DNA of 64,000 nt, taken from assembly GCA_039720395.1 (NCBI GenBank), contig CM077831.1:30977695-31041694 (forward strand), given 5' to 3'. The DNA is from Liquidambar formosana (taxonomy: Eukaryota; Streptophyta; Magnoliopsida; Saxifragales; Altingiaceae). Every line of letters begins with the position of its first letter. Within the stretch, counting starts at the first letter, position 1. The notes under the pieces were generated by a model. It was not told where the DNA came from. It worked only from the letters and a program-made list of their open reading frames with translations, and searched no databases. The position numbers and the translations under genes were made by a program. Below are positions 10,911-22,456 of this stretch, piece by piece.

Positions 10911-12906
10911 TACTTTAAAATGTGATTCTTGAACGAAGGCCTTTCCGATTGGGTTGTGTGTGGGTTTGGATCTTGAATTAGTTTTGGGCTTCGGAACATG
11001 GGAACATGGGCCTTTTCGGATTGGGTTGTATTTCTCTCAATTCCGATAATTGGGTTGTGGGCCATGTGGGGCAGGGACTGCCGGGGAACGAACTTCTTTG
11101 TTTTTTTCTTTTTCTTCTCCTTTCCTTCAAGTTTAAACAACAAAAAACATAATCCAAACACCAATTCCAAAATAACATAACATTTGAAAGGGTAATGGTG
11201 TCTCAAATGACACACATATCTTCTTCCCAACGGATGTGGGATTGGTTTTTTTCTTTCCAAGTTAACAACACACATAGTATTCTATATTTCTATCACATAA
11301 ACAAACACAAAAAGCTTAATTGAAGTACGAACTTGAACAGGGTGTTCAATCCTAAATATTATATATAATGAAACCAAAAACTTGTGAGAGAGGAAAAAAA
11401 AATTGACATAAAAAATATCATGGCAATTGTCATGAGCTTTATAGTTAAGAGAAAGGAAATATGTCGGTCTCACACAAAAAAAGACTTATATGTAACTATG
11501 ACACGGTTGATATTGTATCATAAGCCAATAGGGAATAGAGCAAAGTAGGATTGTCAGAGTACTTTTTGATCCTACAATACCACTTTACTTCACTCCCATT
11601 AACCCGTGACACCACGTGGCCGTGTCACAGTTACATGAAAGACTCACTCATCTCACACATGCACTTTAAGAGAGCTATTAGCTAAAACCTACCTGGCTTT
11701 CAAAATCTCAGGTTCACATTGCATTTGGGAGTTGAGTGCTCTCATTGACCCAAACTCACTACCACATAAATTTGCATAAACAACAAATTCAAAACAACTT
11801 TACATTAAAACACTTGATTTACTTAATGTGACCCAACGATGTTCAACAAAAGCTATAATTTACTAATGGTCCTAGGGCCCATGGATATATAAGACATATA
11901 TACCATGCTTTTTCAGCATCAGATGATAAGTCATTATCTTGTAGCTTAACTTATCCCCATGGACAGGAGCACTCATGTTACTTAACTTATCTTGAGCACA
12001 TATGATCAAGATAATATAACCCCACAAAATGTCATTTGTATATCAACAAGTGGCAGATATATAGACAAAATATGGATATGTCATCCATTGCGATCCACTC
12101 AATCCAAATACACAGACATCTCTTGAAAACTCACCCTCATTTCTCCTTATCCATAAGTCTTTATTTTTTTCAATGATAAGATTGTCACTAAATTGGAAAA
12201 ACAAGGTTTGGACTATTAAGAATCATAAGGTTGTGAATTTGTGATGGTGAATGTGAATAATGAATAGGGGGCCGTCTTTGTCCTCTATTGGTCCCGAAGA
12301 AAAATTCTCCCATAAAATGACAACACTGATTTTGGGGTGGGGGGCGGGCGGCGGGGAGTGTTTTAATTTGTTTATACCATACTCTCCTAGACACCTGGAA
12401 GCAAATTATTTGGGTAATTTCATATTTTTAAAACCCCCACAAGTTGGTGTCCATTCTCTTATATTTTTTCTGTCTCACGTGACGAAACGTGTTGTGGTAC
12501 AAAATCCAACCCAATCACAACATATAAATTTAAACAAAATATTTGGGACGTCCAAAAAAGAAAAAGGAAATAACAAACAATAAAAGGATTATTTATTTAT
12601 TTATTATTACTCCGTATTATTGATATTATTTGATTAGATGACCTGATTAGTCTTTTGGAACACGAGTAAACTATTGACCATTCTATTCTACTAAATATTA
12701 ACCATTTGCTAACTATCATCGTGTATTAAAGTGTAGTTTGTAAGAATCCACGTCTCCGATATGATATTCATGTGTAATTCTCCGGACTCGTTTCAAATAT
12801 GGCAAGAGGTACTACTTTAGTGATGGGGGTGCGACCATGGAGGCCGTGAACCCTTTCTGTCTCATGTAATGAAGGCCTTGAGGAAGATGATATACAATTT
12901 TTTGAA

Positions 12907-14064
12907 GGGTAAATTACATTAACACCTCTTCTAGAATTTGACTATTACAGATACACTCCCTCATGTTTTTAAAATTACACTAACATCCTTTATTTTACAA
13001 AATAAATTATAAAGAAATCCCTCCCTCTAACTTCCGTCTATTAATCTTAAATCATGTTCAAATTTTTTCAAAATACCCTAACTATCCTTATTGGATGACA
13101 ACTTCCATGTTAAATGCATATAACTCATTAGTCCAACACATTCATCTGGCATATTCGATTTTATTTTATTTTATTGATAAACAACTAAAAGATAATATAT
13201 ATATATATACAGAAGTGATCCCATCAACATGTGCTGATATAAGTTATATCAGCACTATACATTGAGGGTTGTACCCCTTGCATTGATTCAATACACCTCA
13301 CATCTCACTAATGCACAAGGTACAACTCCCAATGCAGGTTTTGATATAAGTTATATCAACACGTGCTTACCTGATCATCATCCTATATATATATATATAT
13401 ATAAAATGCTAAAAAGCTTAAATTTTTTATTCAACTAATGTGGTAGTTGTCAGATTTGCTCATTAGAAATAATTAGTTATTTAATTGATATGCAAAAAAA
13501 AAAAATGATTTGTCAAGTTGCCACCTTATTTCCTACCTCTATACATGCATCCCCATTCTAATAATTCTTTTCATTTATTTCTACATATGAGTAATGCTAC
13601 ATAGCCCTTATTTTTTTTTAGCCCAAATCTACTTATTCAAATGAGGTGACAACTTAACAAATCAATTTTTTATTTTTTATTTTGCAAATCAATTAAAAAT
13701 TTAATTTAATAAATAATTGTTTCTAATGAGCAAATCTGACAGGTGCCACATCACTGGGACATATATTATCTTTTAGTTGTTTATCAATAATAATTCAAAA
13801 ATTCAAAAATACTGGATGAACATATTGGACTGGTAAGTTATATGCATTTAACATGAAAGTTATCATCCACTAAGGGTAATTAGGATATTCTGAAAAAATT
13901 TGAACATGATTTAACGGATTAATGGACGAAACTACGGAAATAAGAGAGAGGGGTCTCTTTGTAGTTTATTTTGTAAAATAAAGGGCATCAATGTAATTTT
14001 AAAAACGTGAGAGAATGTATCTATAATAGTAAGATTTTAGAAGGGGTCTTAATGTAATTTACCC
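12907..14064. mobile_element. Foldback Mutator-like element in unit A (about 1 kb, with a nested MITE)
   Basis: The ends are GGGTAAATTACATTAA and its inverse TTAATGTAATTTACCC, and the arms remain complementary through most of the element. Flanks are TTTTTTGAA (12898-12906) and TATTTTGAA (14065-14073), a 9-bp target duplication with one mismatch. The unit B copy is at 25149-26165. Unit C lacks the element together with adjoining sequence. A 174-bp MITE has inserted inside it at 13210-13383. There is no coding capacity. Confidence 0.8.
13210..13383. mobile_element. 174-bp MITE, copy 1
   Basis: Ends are CAGAAGTGATCCCATCA and GATCATCATCC. Interior hallmarks are TGATATAAGTTATATCA near both ends and GGGTTGTACCCCTTGCATTG in the middle. 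It sits in a TA-repeat tract. The same tract in unit B (near 25440-25460) lacks it, which proves insertion. The length is identical in all three copies found here. Confidence 0.85.
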
Positions 14065-14209
14065 TATTTTGAATATGTTTCAAAATCGGAACCATATGTC
14101 CATATATATGAAAGCTAAATTTGGTTCCTTTGTTTTTCTTCGCCCACCTTCCTTGACTTTAACAACCTCTTGTGTTCACAGATAAAAAGAATGAACCATG
14201 CATGAGCAC

Positions 14210-15196
14210 AGATTTGGATTTGGTGCAGTTTACGTTTTCAACTGCATGGTGCAGTAGCCATGCGATGAGTGACACGTGGCAGGGGAGAGCATCAACGGCT
14301 GAGCTAGATGACTACAGGATTGTAATGATAGAAAGCATAACAGGAGATGATTTGTCCGGCATCAACCCAAAAATGTACAGACCATCACCATCACTTTCTC
14401 CGGCGAACTTTGCCGGCCACAAAACCCAAGTCCGGCATCCCCTTTTCTTCACGTACTCCCCTGCCCAACTACTCTTCGCCGAACTGGTAAGGGCCAACTG
14501 TTTTTTTTCTTTTATTTATTTATTTATTTTAATCAAACACAGTAAACCAATGGGAGGAGAAGAGAGAGAGTGGAAGAGGGGAGAGAGGAGAGAGAGGAGA
14601 GAAAAGCAGGTCTGGGAGGGGAGAGAGGAGAGAAAACCAGATCTGGTCAGGGACGGGACCTTTGACACCGGCAGCCATGGCTATCCAGCCAAACCCATCT
14701 CACCCATCCATGGAATTTGCCGACGGCGGAGAAGTTCGTGTGAATGGGTTGCTTCAGATCTGGGTACTGGTCGCCGTCCCTCGCACACTGCCAAGCTCTT
14801 GATTTCTTCTACCAAACCCATCTTCCAACCAGATCTGGGTACTGGTCGCCATCCCACGCAGATCTGATCAGTAGAGGAAAAGAAAAAAAAAAGGAAAAGA
14901 AGAGGGAAGAGGAAGAAGGAAGAAGATGGTTGTCGTCCCACGCAGATCTGATCAGCAGAGGAAAAGAAAAAGGAAAGAAAAAAAAAAAAAAAGAAAGAAG
15001 AGAAGGAAGAGGGAAGAGGAAGAAGGAAGAAGGAAGAAGGTGAGGCTGCCAACGGAGGGGAGTGGGGATTTGGTGCAGTCATTGCAATCTTGTGGTCGTC
15101 TAACTCAACCGTTGATGCTTCCCCTGCCACGTGTCACTCATCGCGTGGCTACTGCGCCACGCAGTTGAAAACGTAAATTGCACCAAATCCAAATCC
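14210..15196. mobile_element. 987-bp MULE-type element, unit A only
   Basis: Inverted ends are AGATTTGGATTTGGTGCAGT and TGCACCAAATCCAAATCC, paired for well over 100 bp (GCCACGTGTCACTCATCG matches the inverse on the other side). A 10-bp target duplication GCATGAGCAC lies at 14200-14209 and 15197-15206. The corresponding site in unit B (near 26300) carries a single GCATGAGCAC, an intact empty site. The interior is purine-rich and repeats AGATCTGGGTACTGGTCGCC and CACGCAGATCTGATCAG. No transposase is encoded; open frames here are shadows of the GA-rich sequence. Confidence 0.9.
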
Positions 15197-16674
15197 GCAT
15201 GAGCACTGGCAGTACATGTATGACTCTCATATGATTGTGGCCATGAATTTGAATACAATTGGACCTTACTTGTCAAACATCACTTCAACATTTCTTTCAT
15301 CTTTATCTTTTCTTCAACAAGAGGCCATGGGTTGTCAGCAAATCTATGTAATTTGCCTCCCTAATATTTAAAAGAAATTAACTTAAAATGTATATCACAT
15401 ATCAATGGTTCCTGCATGAAACTTATCTTCAGAAATGAAAGGTTTTGGATTTGACTTTTCACTCTCTCAAAACCAATGATCAATCAGATTTATCTTCAAC
15501 GTTAATTATATTAAAAATAAATAAACGATAACCTTACTATATTTCAAAGATTAGTCACATTAAAAACTTGAATATCCCTATTAACCAAGAAAAAAAATAG
15601 TAAGACATTTTTTTCAAACACTAAAATTTTAGGTTACCAGACCCAAGCCAAGTGAGGGAGATGTGTATGAAGTAATATGATTGGTGCATTGTACAGAGAA
15701 TGTCTCTTCGAGGAACTATTTTATTGGTTGATGGTTGGGCTGTCTAGGTCAAAATTCAACCATGGTCTACCTCCATTAAGTTGGAAGTTTGAAGGCCACA
15801 AAGCAGACTTAATTATTGAACAATATGGATTTGCTACATTAGCTGTCACAACCAGCAGCTATGGCATACGAGAAGCATGTGCTTATGCTGAGTTTGAATT
15901 ACTATTCATTGTGATACTGTTATAGTGAAAACGGGACAAAACTAACATGTACCAGATTATGAAATTTTCACATGGATAGAATAATTAATGATATCCCATT
16001 ATTCTTTTTGAGATTAAATTAAATTTTATTTTTAACCCAAAGGCTATAAAAAATGGTCAAAGTTGTGCTATGTCACCGGATGAATTCACTTGATGACATA
16101 GTATCAACTTTTTTTAAGTAAAGAAAATAAAAATTTATCTTTTATTAGTGATAATTTTATCAATAACACATTAGTCAAAAAAAAAAAATAAAAAAATAAA
16201 ATAAAAAACCAAGCGGACAAAATCAATAATTTTAACAATTTTATTAAAATGGCACGAATATCATGTGAATCCAAAGGAGTAATAAAGTCAAGCACAAGTT
16301 GTGGGACAATTTTCTGTTATGATGGAAAAATACTAATGGTTTTAATCCTTGTAAATGTGTGGCAACTTCCACACCAAATGCATTCTTAACTTTAGTAGCT
16401 ATCAATTAAACTGAGCTAAAGTTGATGGGCGTATTAAACACACCCCCCCCCCCCCCCCCCTTTTTTTTATTTTATTTTTTTTATTTTATATGCGACCGGC
16501 TAGAAAATGACTTTTGTCTAAATATAAAAAATTTACTCTTTTGATGTAATATTTGTGATCATTATCTCAAAACAGGGAGTATTTTTTTTAATTAACTGAC
16601 GTGGTTTCGAATTAAGCAAAGAGTTGGGTAAATTGGGTTTTGCTTGACAGCAAAATTTCCATCTTATATATGTA

Positions 16675-17600
16675 CTAGTTTATAACCCGTGCGTTGCACG
16701 GGTGAGGTTTGTAAAAATAAATATTGTGAAAATATATATATATAATACACATCCGTGATGGTAGCTTAGAGGGCAAAGAATCGCGGCTCAGGAATCATAA
16801 ATCTTAAGTTCATGTTTTCGCTCTCTCACTATCAAATGCACAAACTTGTGGATGGTTTGTGCATTATAGAGATTATTTTGGGCTTAACGGTTTGAGATAC
16901 GCATCGTTTGGCAAAAATGTATTTGCACAATTTTTAAGCATTTTTATAGTTTTCTAATCAATTTGATATGTTAATACATATTCTGGTGTGTTGTATTTTC
17001 CTTTTTAATAATCATTACTTCTATTTGTTTCTCTTTCTGATTATAGCTATTTATAATTTTTTACGTTTAGTTTTTGGGAGAAGAAATGAATAAACATAAA
17101 GAAAACGAAGAAATATGGTATAGTTTACTAAGTTTAGGTTGAACATTGTACAGTGTAGGTTTTTTTATTTTTCCCACATAAAAATAAAGAGATATGTAAT
17201 GTACACCAGGTGTCAACCTACCTCTATCGCGTGAAAAAGAGTAGTGAAAACCAAAAAATAGAGAAGTTAGAGAATTTACCTTTTGGTGATAACTTTTCAA
17301 CTTAATACCAAACATGAAACATTAGTAGTCCTTTTGAAGCATATATACAATCAATTTGTAGCAAGTTGGCAAAGAAGATTTTTTCTTTGGTATTAAGTTG
17401 GATAGTGATCACTAAAAAGTAATTTCTCCAAAAGTCACTAAAAGTAACTTTCTTTTTGGAAAAATTACTTTTAAGTTGGATAGTGATCACTAAAAAGTAA
17501 TTTCCAAAAGTCACTAACAGTTAGAGCCATTCGTCCATTATTATATTATATTATATATATATATTTTTTTGATAAGGTAATTATATACATATTGTATAGA
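16675..17600 (-). mobile_element. Small non-autonomous Helitron, unit A copy 1
   Basis: Read on the minus strand, the 3' end is a perfect 8-bp stem with a 3-nt loop (ACCCGTGC-GTT-GCACGGGT on the plus strand, 16685-16703) a few bases before CTAG (16675-16678), preceded on the plus strand by the expected A. This is the canonical plant Helitron terminus. The 5' end (TC on the minus strand, GA|T on the plus) lies in TA-rich sequence near 17572-17600, and its exact base is uncertain. There is no coding capacity. It carries a duplicated internal module, TTGGATAGTGATCACTAAAA. Confidence 0.75.
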
Positions 17601-17657
17601 TTATACGAGCCTGAAGAGCCCCAGCCAAGCTTGGGTCTTTTTCGACTTATCTATCCA

Positions 17658-18946
17658 CTGGTTTATAACCTGTGCATTGCACGGGTGACATTTGTAAAAA
17701 TAAATATTGCCAAATATATATATATATATATATAGGATGATGATCAGGTAAGCATGTACTGATATAACTTATATCAAAACCTGCATTGGGAGTTGTACCT
17801 TATGCATTAATGAGATGTGAGGTGTATTGAATCAATGCAAGGGGTACAACCCCCAATGCATAGTGCTGATATAACTTATATCAGCACGTGCTGATAGGAT
17901 CACCTCTGTATATATATATATATAATGCATACCTGTGATGATAACCCAGATGGCAAAGAATCGTGGCTCAGGAATCATATATCTTAAGTTCGCGTCTTCA
18001 CTCTCTCACTATCGAATGCATGAACTTGTAGATGGTTTATGCATCATGGAGATTGGTTTAAGCCTAACGGTACGGTTTGAGATACCCCTTATTTGACAAA
18101 AATGTATTTGCACAATTTTTTAAGCATTTTAATAGTTTTCTAAACAATTTGATATGTTAATACATATTCCGATGTGTTGTGTTTTCTTTTTTAATCATCA
18201 TTACTTTTATTTGTTTCTCTTTCTGATTATAATTATTTATAATTTTGTACGTTCAATTTTTGGGAGAGGAGATAAATAGACGTAAAAAAAACGAAGAAAT
18301 ATGGTATAGTTTACTAAGTTTGGGTTGAACATTATATAATGTAGGTTTTTCGATTCTCTCACATAAAAACAAAGAAATATGCAGTGTACATCAAGTGTCA
18401 ACCTACTTATATCGTGTGAAAAAGAGCAGTGAAAACCAAAAAAGAAAAAAGTTAGAGAATTTATCTTTTGGTGATTACTTCTCAATTTAATACCAAACAT
18501 GAGACATTAGTAGTCTTTTTGAAGCATGTATACAATTAATTTGTAGCAAGTTGGCAGAAAATATTCCTTTTTTGGTATTAAGTTGGATATTGGTCACTGA
18601 ACAGTAATTTCTCCAAAAGTCAATAAAGGGGACTTTCTTTTTGGGAAAATTACTCTTTAGTGAATCTTTCCTAACTTAATACGAAAAAAGGAAAACTGAT
18701 AGTTATTTTGCCGTAAGTATACAGTTAATTTGTAGCAAGTTGACAGATATTATTCTTTTTTTAGTATTAAATTAGAAAGAGGTCACTAAAAAAGGTAATT
18801 TGTACCTTTTTCTCTAACTGTTAACAGATTCAGCATGTGATTTGTAATATATATATATATATAAAATTAACTTCTGGCATTAATAAGGAGTCATTCCTCC
18901 GTTTTATATATATATCATATAGATTATATAGATATATAGATATAGA
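17658..18946 (-). mobile_element. Small non-autonomous Helitron, unit A copy 2 (tandem, with a nested MITE)
   Basis: A second, slightly worn Helitron 3' end (CTGGTTTATAACCTGTGCATTGCACGGGT, split here as CTGGTTTATAACC and TGTGCATTGCACGGGT) lies head-to-tail with copy 1, and the body is homologous to it. The 5' end is set at TATAGA|TTTGC, matching the single-copy Helitron in unit C. A 174-bp MITE has inserted in its TA tract. The terminal CTGG instead of CTAG suggests that this copy's own 3' end is no longer functional. Confidence 0.7.
17735..17908. mobile_element. 174-bp MITE, copy 2 (inverted orientation)
   Basis: Begins GGATGATGATCAGGTAAGC and ends GGATCACCTCTG, the reverse orientation of copies 1 and 3, with the same 174-bp length. 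It is inserted in the TA tract of Helitron copy 2. The equivalent tract in unit B was instead hit by the 8.9-kb Helitron. Confidence 0.85.
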
Positions 18947-19137
18947 TTTGCTTTCCTTCCCCTGTGACATCATCAAAGTGGACGCGATTCATTCTTTGGT
19001 ACAACTGGCCGGACCCCATTCCTTTTGTTTTCTTTTAATAATTTGAGTGTCTCTGAAATCTTTCCTCGCCTTGGAAGTCCATACAAAGAGGTGTTGGGAG
19101 GGCTACGCTGAGTAACCATTGCCTAAGAAAAAAAAAA

Positions 19138-19668
19138 ATGGGTGACGCGGCTGAAAATAATGAGAAGAACTGGTTCAGATACTTCCGGTATGAGAGAGGC
19201 AGGGACTCGCCAAGCGACGCCCGCAATGTGCTGTTAGTGGTTGCTGCTCTGATTGCCGCCGTGACATTTCAAGCCGGGGTGAACCCACCAGGGGGCGTTT
19301 GGCAAGACAATAGCCCTAAAAATGACCCCGATCCACACACTGCAGGGAGGGCGATTTATGCGTCTGATGGCACAGCCTTTTATGTGTTCTTGATTTCAAA
19401 CACCTTGGCTCTGTCCACCTCCATGCTTGTCATCGGATCTCTCACGTACAGGTTCCCATTCCATTTTGAAGTGTTGGTTGCCGCGGTTTCAATGGCGGTC
19501 ACTTATGGCTCGGCCATTTTTGCGATTACGCCCCACGATACGTATTATCGGTACGTCTTGCTTGCGGGTGCTTTGCCTTTTATCGCACGATGTTTGATTC
19601 AGATGTTTAAGAAGTGTAGAATTAAAGTGAAAGAATTTATGTCACCACCGGCCGCTCTTGCGGCTTAG
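19138..19668 (+). CDS. PGG-domain membrane protein without ankyrin repeats, unit A
   Basis: The 176-residue protein starts MGDAAENNEKNWFRYFRYER and has the PGG core DARNVLLVVAALIAAVTFQA then GVNPPGGVWQD, with the literal PPGG. Four hydrophobic segments lie at about residues 28-46, 80-104, 110-135 and 141-158; the tail is basic and ends PPAALAA. Relatives usually carry N-terminal ankyrin repeats, and this gene has none. The start is set at the ATG of AAATGGGTGACG, conserved with B. Unlike B and C, the upstream TATA-like motif is changed to TACAAAG (19082-19088), which may weaken expression. The frame is intact, which argues for recent function; no functional role is inferable from the sequence. 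Confidence 0.85.
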   Translation: MGDAAENNEKNWFRYFRYERGRDSPSDARNVLLVVAALIAAVTFQAGVNPPGGVWQDNSPKNDPDPHTAGRAIYASDGTAFYVFLISNTLALSTSMLVIGSLTYRFPFHFEVLVAAVSMAVTYGSAIFAITPHDTYYRYVLLAGALPFIARCLIQMFKKCRIKVKEFMSPPAALAA

Positions 19669-19969
19669 AAGTGGTGCCTAGATGACGGGGTTAATTGCTA
19701 GGTTTTGGGTGCAAATGAACTAAAAGCTGAAACTGGGATGCCACTATGCCAGCTACTTCCTAGTTTCCAATTGTTGCATGGTGTGTTTATTTCAAAACCC
19801 AAAAATCAAGTTGGGTACTTTTTGTTTCCCTTCTTTGCTTCCCTCTCATTCTATATATGTTCAAGGGTTTTTTTTTTTCTTACTATAAAACTTTCCTTGA
19901 GGTTTTAAGAGGTCCTCATCCGGTCATCCCTTGTTTTGGTAAAGTAAAACATGCGCAGACTAACACAAG

Positions 19970-20063
19970 CCCAGCCGTTGATAATTGTATCCCCCCACGT
20001 GTCCAAAATCTAACGCTAAATTGAGCGTCAAGTTGAAGACCCCAACTTGAGCAAATCCAAATC
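19970..20063. mobile_element. Remnant of a MULE-like end, unit A only
   Basis: About 94 bp are present here and absent from the aligned site in unit B (ACACAAG|ACAACAATATT). The insert ends GAGCAAATCCAAATC and contains CCCCACGTGTCCAAAATC, resembling the AAATCCAAATCC ends and CACGTG-bearing arms of the MULEs at 14210 and 27569. The opposite end is missing. Confidence 0.45.
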
Positions 20064-20267
20064 CAATATTAAAGTACGAAACACTTCAATAATCTCTCCC
20101 CCACCCTCCAAAAAAAAAAACCTCCAATAATAATAAGAAAAAAAACCTTCAATAGAAATTTGAATTGCTCTCGTTAAAGTAGCTCACAAAGGTTTACAAA
20201 TGTTGATTGATTTAGGATTCCATTGGGTGTTCAAATGAGAGTCCAACAATTATAATAAATTTTTGTA

Positions 20268-20570
20268 CTATTTCCATCCCAATTTGTTTTCTTATATTTT
20301 TTATTTTGGGATGTCCCAAAATATTGGGTCATTTTTTAAAGTCAAAACATTTAATTATTTTTTTCTTCCCAAAGGAGTCTTTACAATATTTAACATGCAT
20401 ATTTAAAATTACAATAATTATATCAACTATCACATCAAGTAATATTCTCTAACAAAAGGTAAAATAAGAAAGTAAATTAAATTAAATTAATGACATGAGA
20501 ACACTTTAAATGTATTATTTAAATATTTGTGTTTGATTAAATAGAGGCAAACAAATTGGGACGGAGAGAG
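20268..20570. mobile_element. Stowaway-like MITE, unit A
   Basis: Terminal inverted repeats of the Stowaway type: CTATTTCCATCCCAATTTG at the left and CAAATTGGGACGGAGAGAG at the right, close to the family end CTCCCTCCGTCCC, with TA before the left end. It is present at the same place in units B and C, so it predates the duplications. Non-coding. Confidence 0.75.
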
Positions 20571-21607
20571 TTGTATTTAAGATACAACTATAATAAAATT
20601 CATATCATCAAAAGCAGTCAATCACATGCATGTATGGTGAATGTAACGATACAAAAAATTTACATGTAAGAACATCTCTAATCATGTGAGACATTTAGGT
20701 GATGTTAAAATAATTTTTACATTGTTACAGCACAAAAATATATTGTTACGATATAAATATATCACATGAAAAAAATTGCTGCTCTAATGTACCTAAGCCA
20801 TTTTTTTGCTCTCCCCGCCTACACCTCCGACCATTTCTTACAAGATAGGCAGATTTGCCTCAAGTCATTCCTCGAAATAGATTTACCTCCAGCTATTCCT
20901 TAAAGCAAGTTTACTTCAATGCTCAAAAGCAATCATTTTACATTAAGTGGCAGACCAAAAAGGGTGAACACTTTACTCCGTACCTTTAAATTAGCACACC
21001 AAAATTCTGTCGTCTAGCTTTTGCATTCTGCTTTAAGTGGCGCCCACAATCATCTAACCAATAGCTATCATAGGGGCCCGTTAGTAGGAGAATAATGGTG
21101 TTGCTTTTGTTTTTTTCATCCTTAAATAATGGTGTTGCTGGGGCAGGCCAATAACAAGACGTCAAGAAGACCCATTGATTCTTGACGGGGTGAACAGATT
21201 TGTATCAATTTTTTGTCAATTAAATTAAATTATATGACCCAAAATTCTGACCATATTTGTTTGGATGGAATGGAATGGGTAAGAATTAAATCTGATTCCA
21301 TATTTAAATTAGTTTGCAATATAATGAAATTTGAAATAAACATTAGAGAACGAATATTATTGTCTCATTATTTTTATTTAATTTCATTCCTATTTAATTA
21401 TCTCATTCAAACATGTTGTTGGAAATGAATTGGAATGTGATTCTATTCCACCTATTCCATTTTAACCAAACAAAGATGGAATTATTTTCATGAGAGCATT
21501 GGTCACAAGTGCATATATATCGCATCTTAAACCTGTAAAATCGAAATTGGCTATTCAATTGGCCTACTTTCAATAACCCCAGGCCATTATAAGAGATTCA
21601 CAAATCA
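20571..21607. other. Non-coding stretch between the Stowaway MITE and the ankyrin exon
   Basis: Conserved in units B (45010-46034) and C (60570-62660, with extra MITEs). It contains short AT-rich repeats and no recognised gene. In C the part next to the ankyrin ATG leads straight into the coding region, so its right end is the presumed promoter and 5' UTR of the ankyrin gene. Confidence 0.5.
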
Positions 21608-21612
21608 CAATG

Positions 21613-22454
21613 TGTTTGCACAAAAAGTGGTATTCTGAGGCCGATGGATTTTGCGCGGGTGTGCCAGGGTATGTCTCAACCCAAATGAGTGTGTGCGATC
21701 ACAACCCCTCACGAATTGTGATTGAAATGTCAAGCGATTGTATGAGAGAAAGAGGTGATTCCCTCCAAGGTCCAGGCGTGAATGAAAAAAAGAACCAAAA
21801 GAACTTGTAAGCATTGAACTGAAATGAACTGAGTTGAAATTACATTACCAAACATAGTCTGAAAATGCAAATTCCCAAGTGCTTGAACTCAAACTCGAAC
21901 CGAAAAGCAATTACACGAAATTGAAAAGAGATTGTTTGTTGGAAAAGTGTGAAAGCTAGACTAAATTAATCTACTCCTAGAGATAAAGGATCCTGAGAAG
22001 AATTGATGGTTGAGGAACCTCTGCTTCATCTTCATTTCTGAAATTTATAGACAGCAGCCAATTCCAACTGACTGGAAGTTACTGGCGGTTTCCTCCGGCC
22101 TAGAAAAATAACTGCCTTCTCTCAACCGATTGGAAGTTATAAATGAGGCCATGACCTTCAACTGCTGTTGCAACTGCTCCACTTTTGCAGAAAACCAGCC
22201 CCTATCTCCCCACGATCAGGCCTGTTTCTTGGCACGATTGTAACTTCTTTGAACTCCACTTTTAGTCCCATGATGCAACAACTACCCATGATGCTTCATG
22301 CCCCACTTTCCCTTGTTTTTTTCTCCACGTTTTGTAACCTCCTTGTGCAGCAACAGGTGCAAGAATTTGCATTCTGCCACATGGATTCATGTTGTTGGTT
22401 AAAACCTCCAACCAATGAGCTCCTCCTGCCAAAAATTCAAAATTGGTGGAAACA
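21613..22454. mobile_element. Solo LTR at the ankyrin start codon, unit A
   Basis: 842 bp beginning TGTTTGCACAAAAAG and ending TTGGTGGAAACA, with the 5-bp target duplication CAATG on both sides (21608-21612 and 22455-22459). No internal region, primer site or polypurine tract is present, so it is a solo LTR. In unit C the empty site reads AATCACAATGTATAAC uninterrupted. The insertion separates the promoter from the ankyrin ATG, and the duplicated CAATG recreates that ATG. Confidence 0.88.
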
Positions 22455-22456
22455 CA

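Noticed and set aside
14744..15168. Lys/Glu/Arg-rich open frames inside the unit A MULE
   Set aside because: Translations of a GA-rich low-complexity stretch; they occur in several frames and on both strands.
15677..15925. 82-residue open frame conserved in units A (15677) and B (26782) and shortened in C (56276)
   Set aside because: Conservation follows from recent duplication of the whole unit. It has no recognisable domain, C has an early stop, and changes do not favour silent positions. Not called as a gene.
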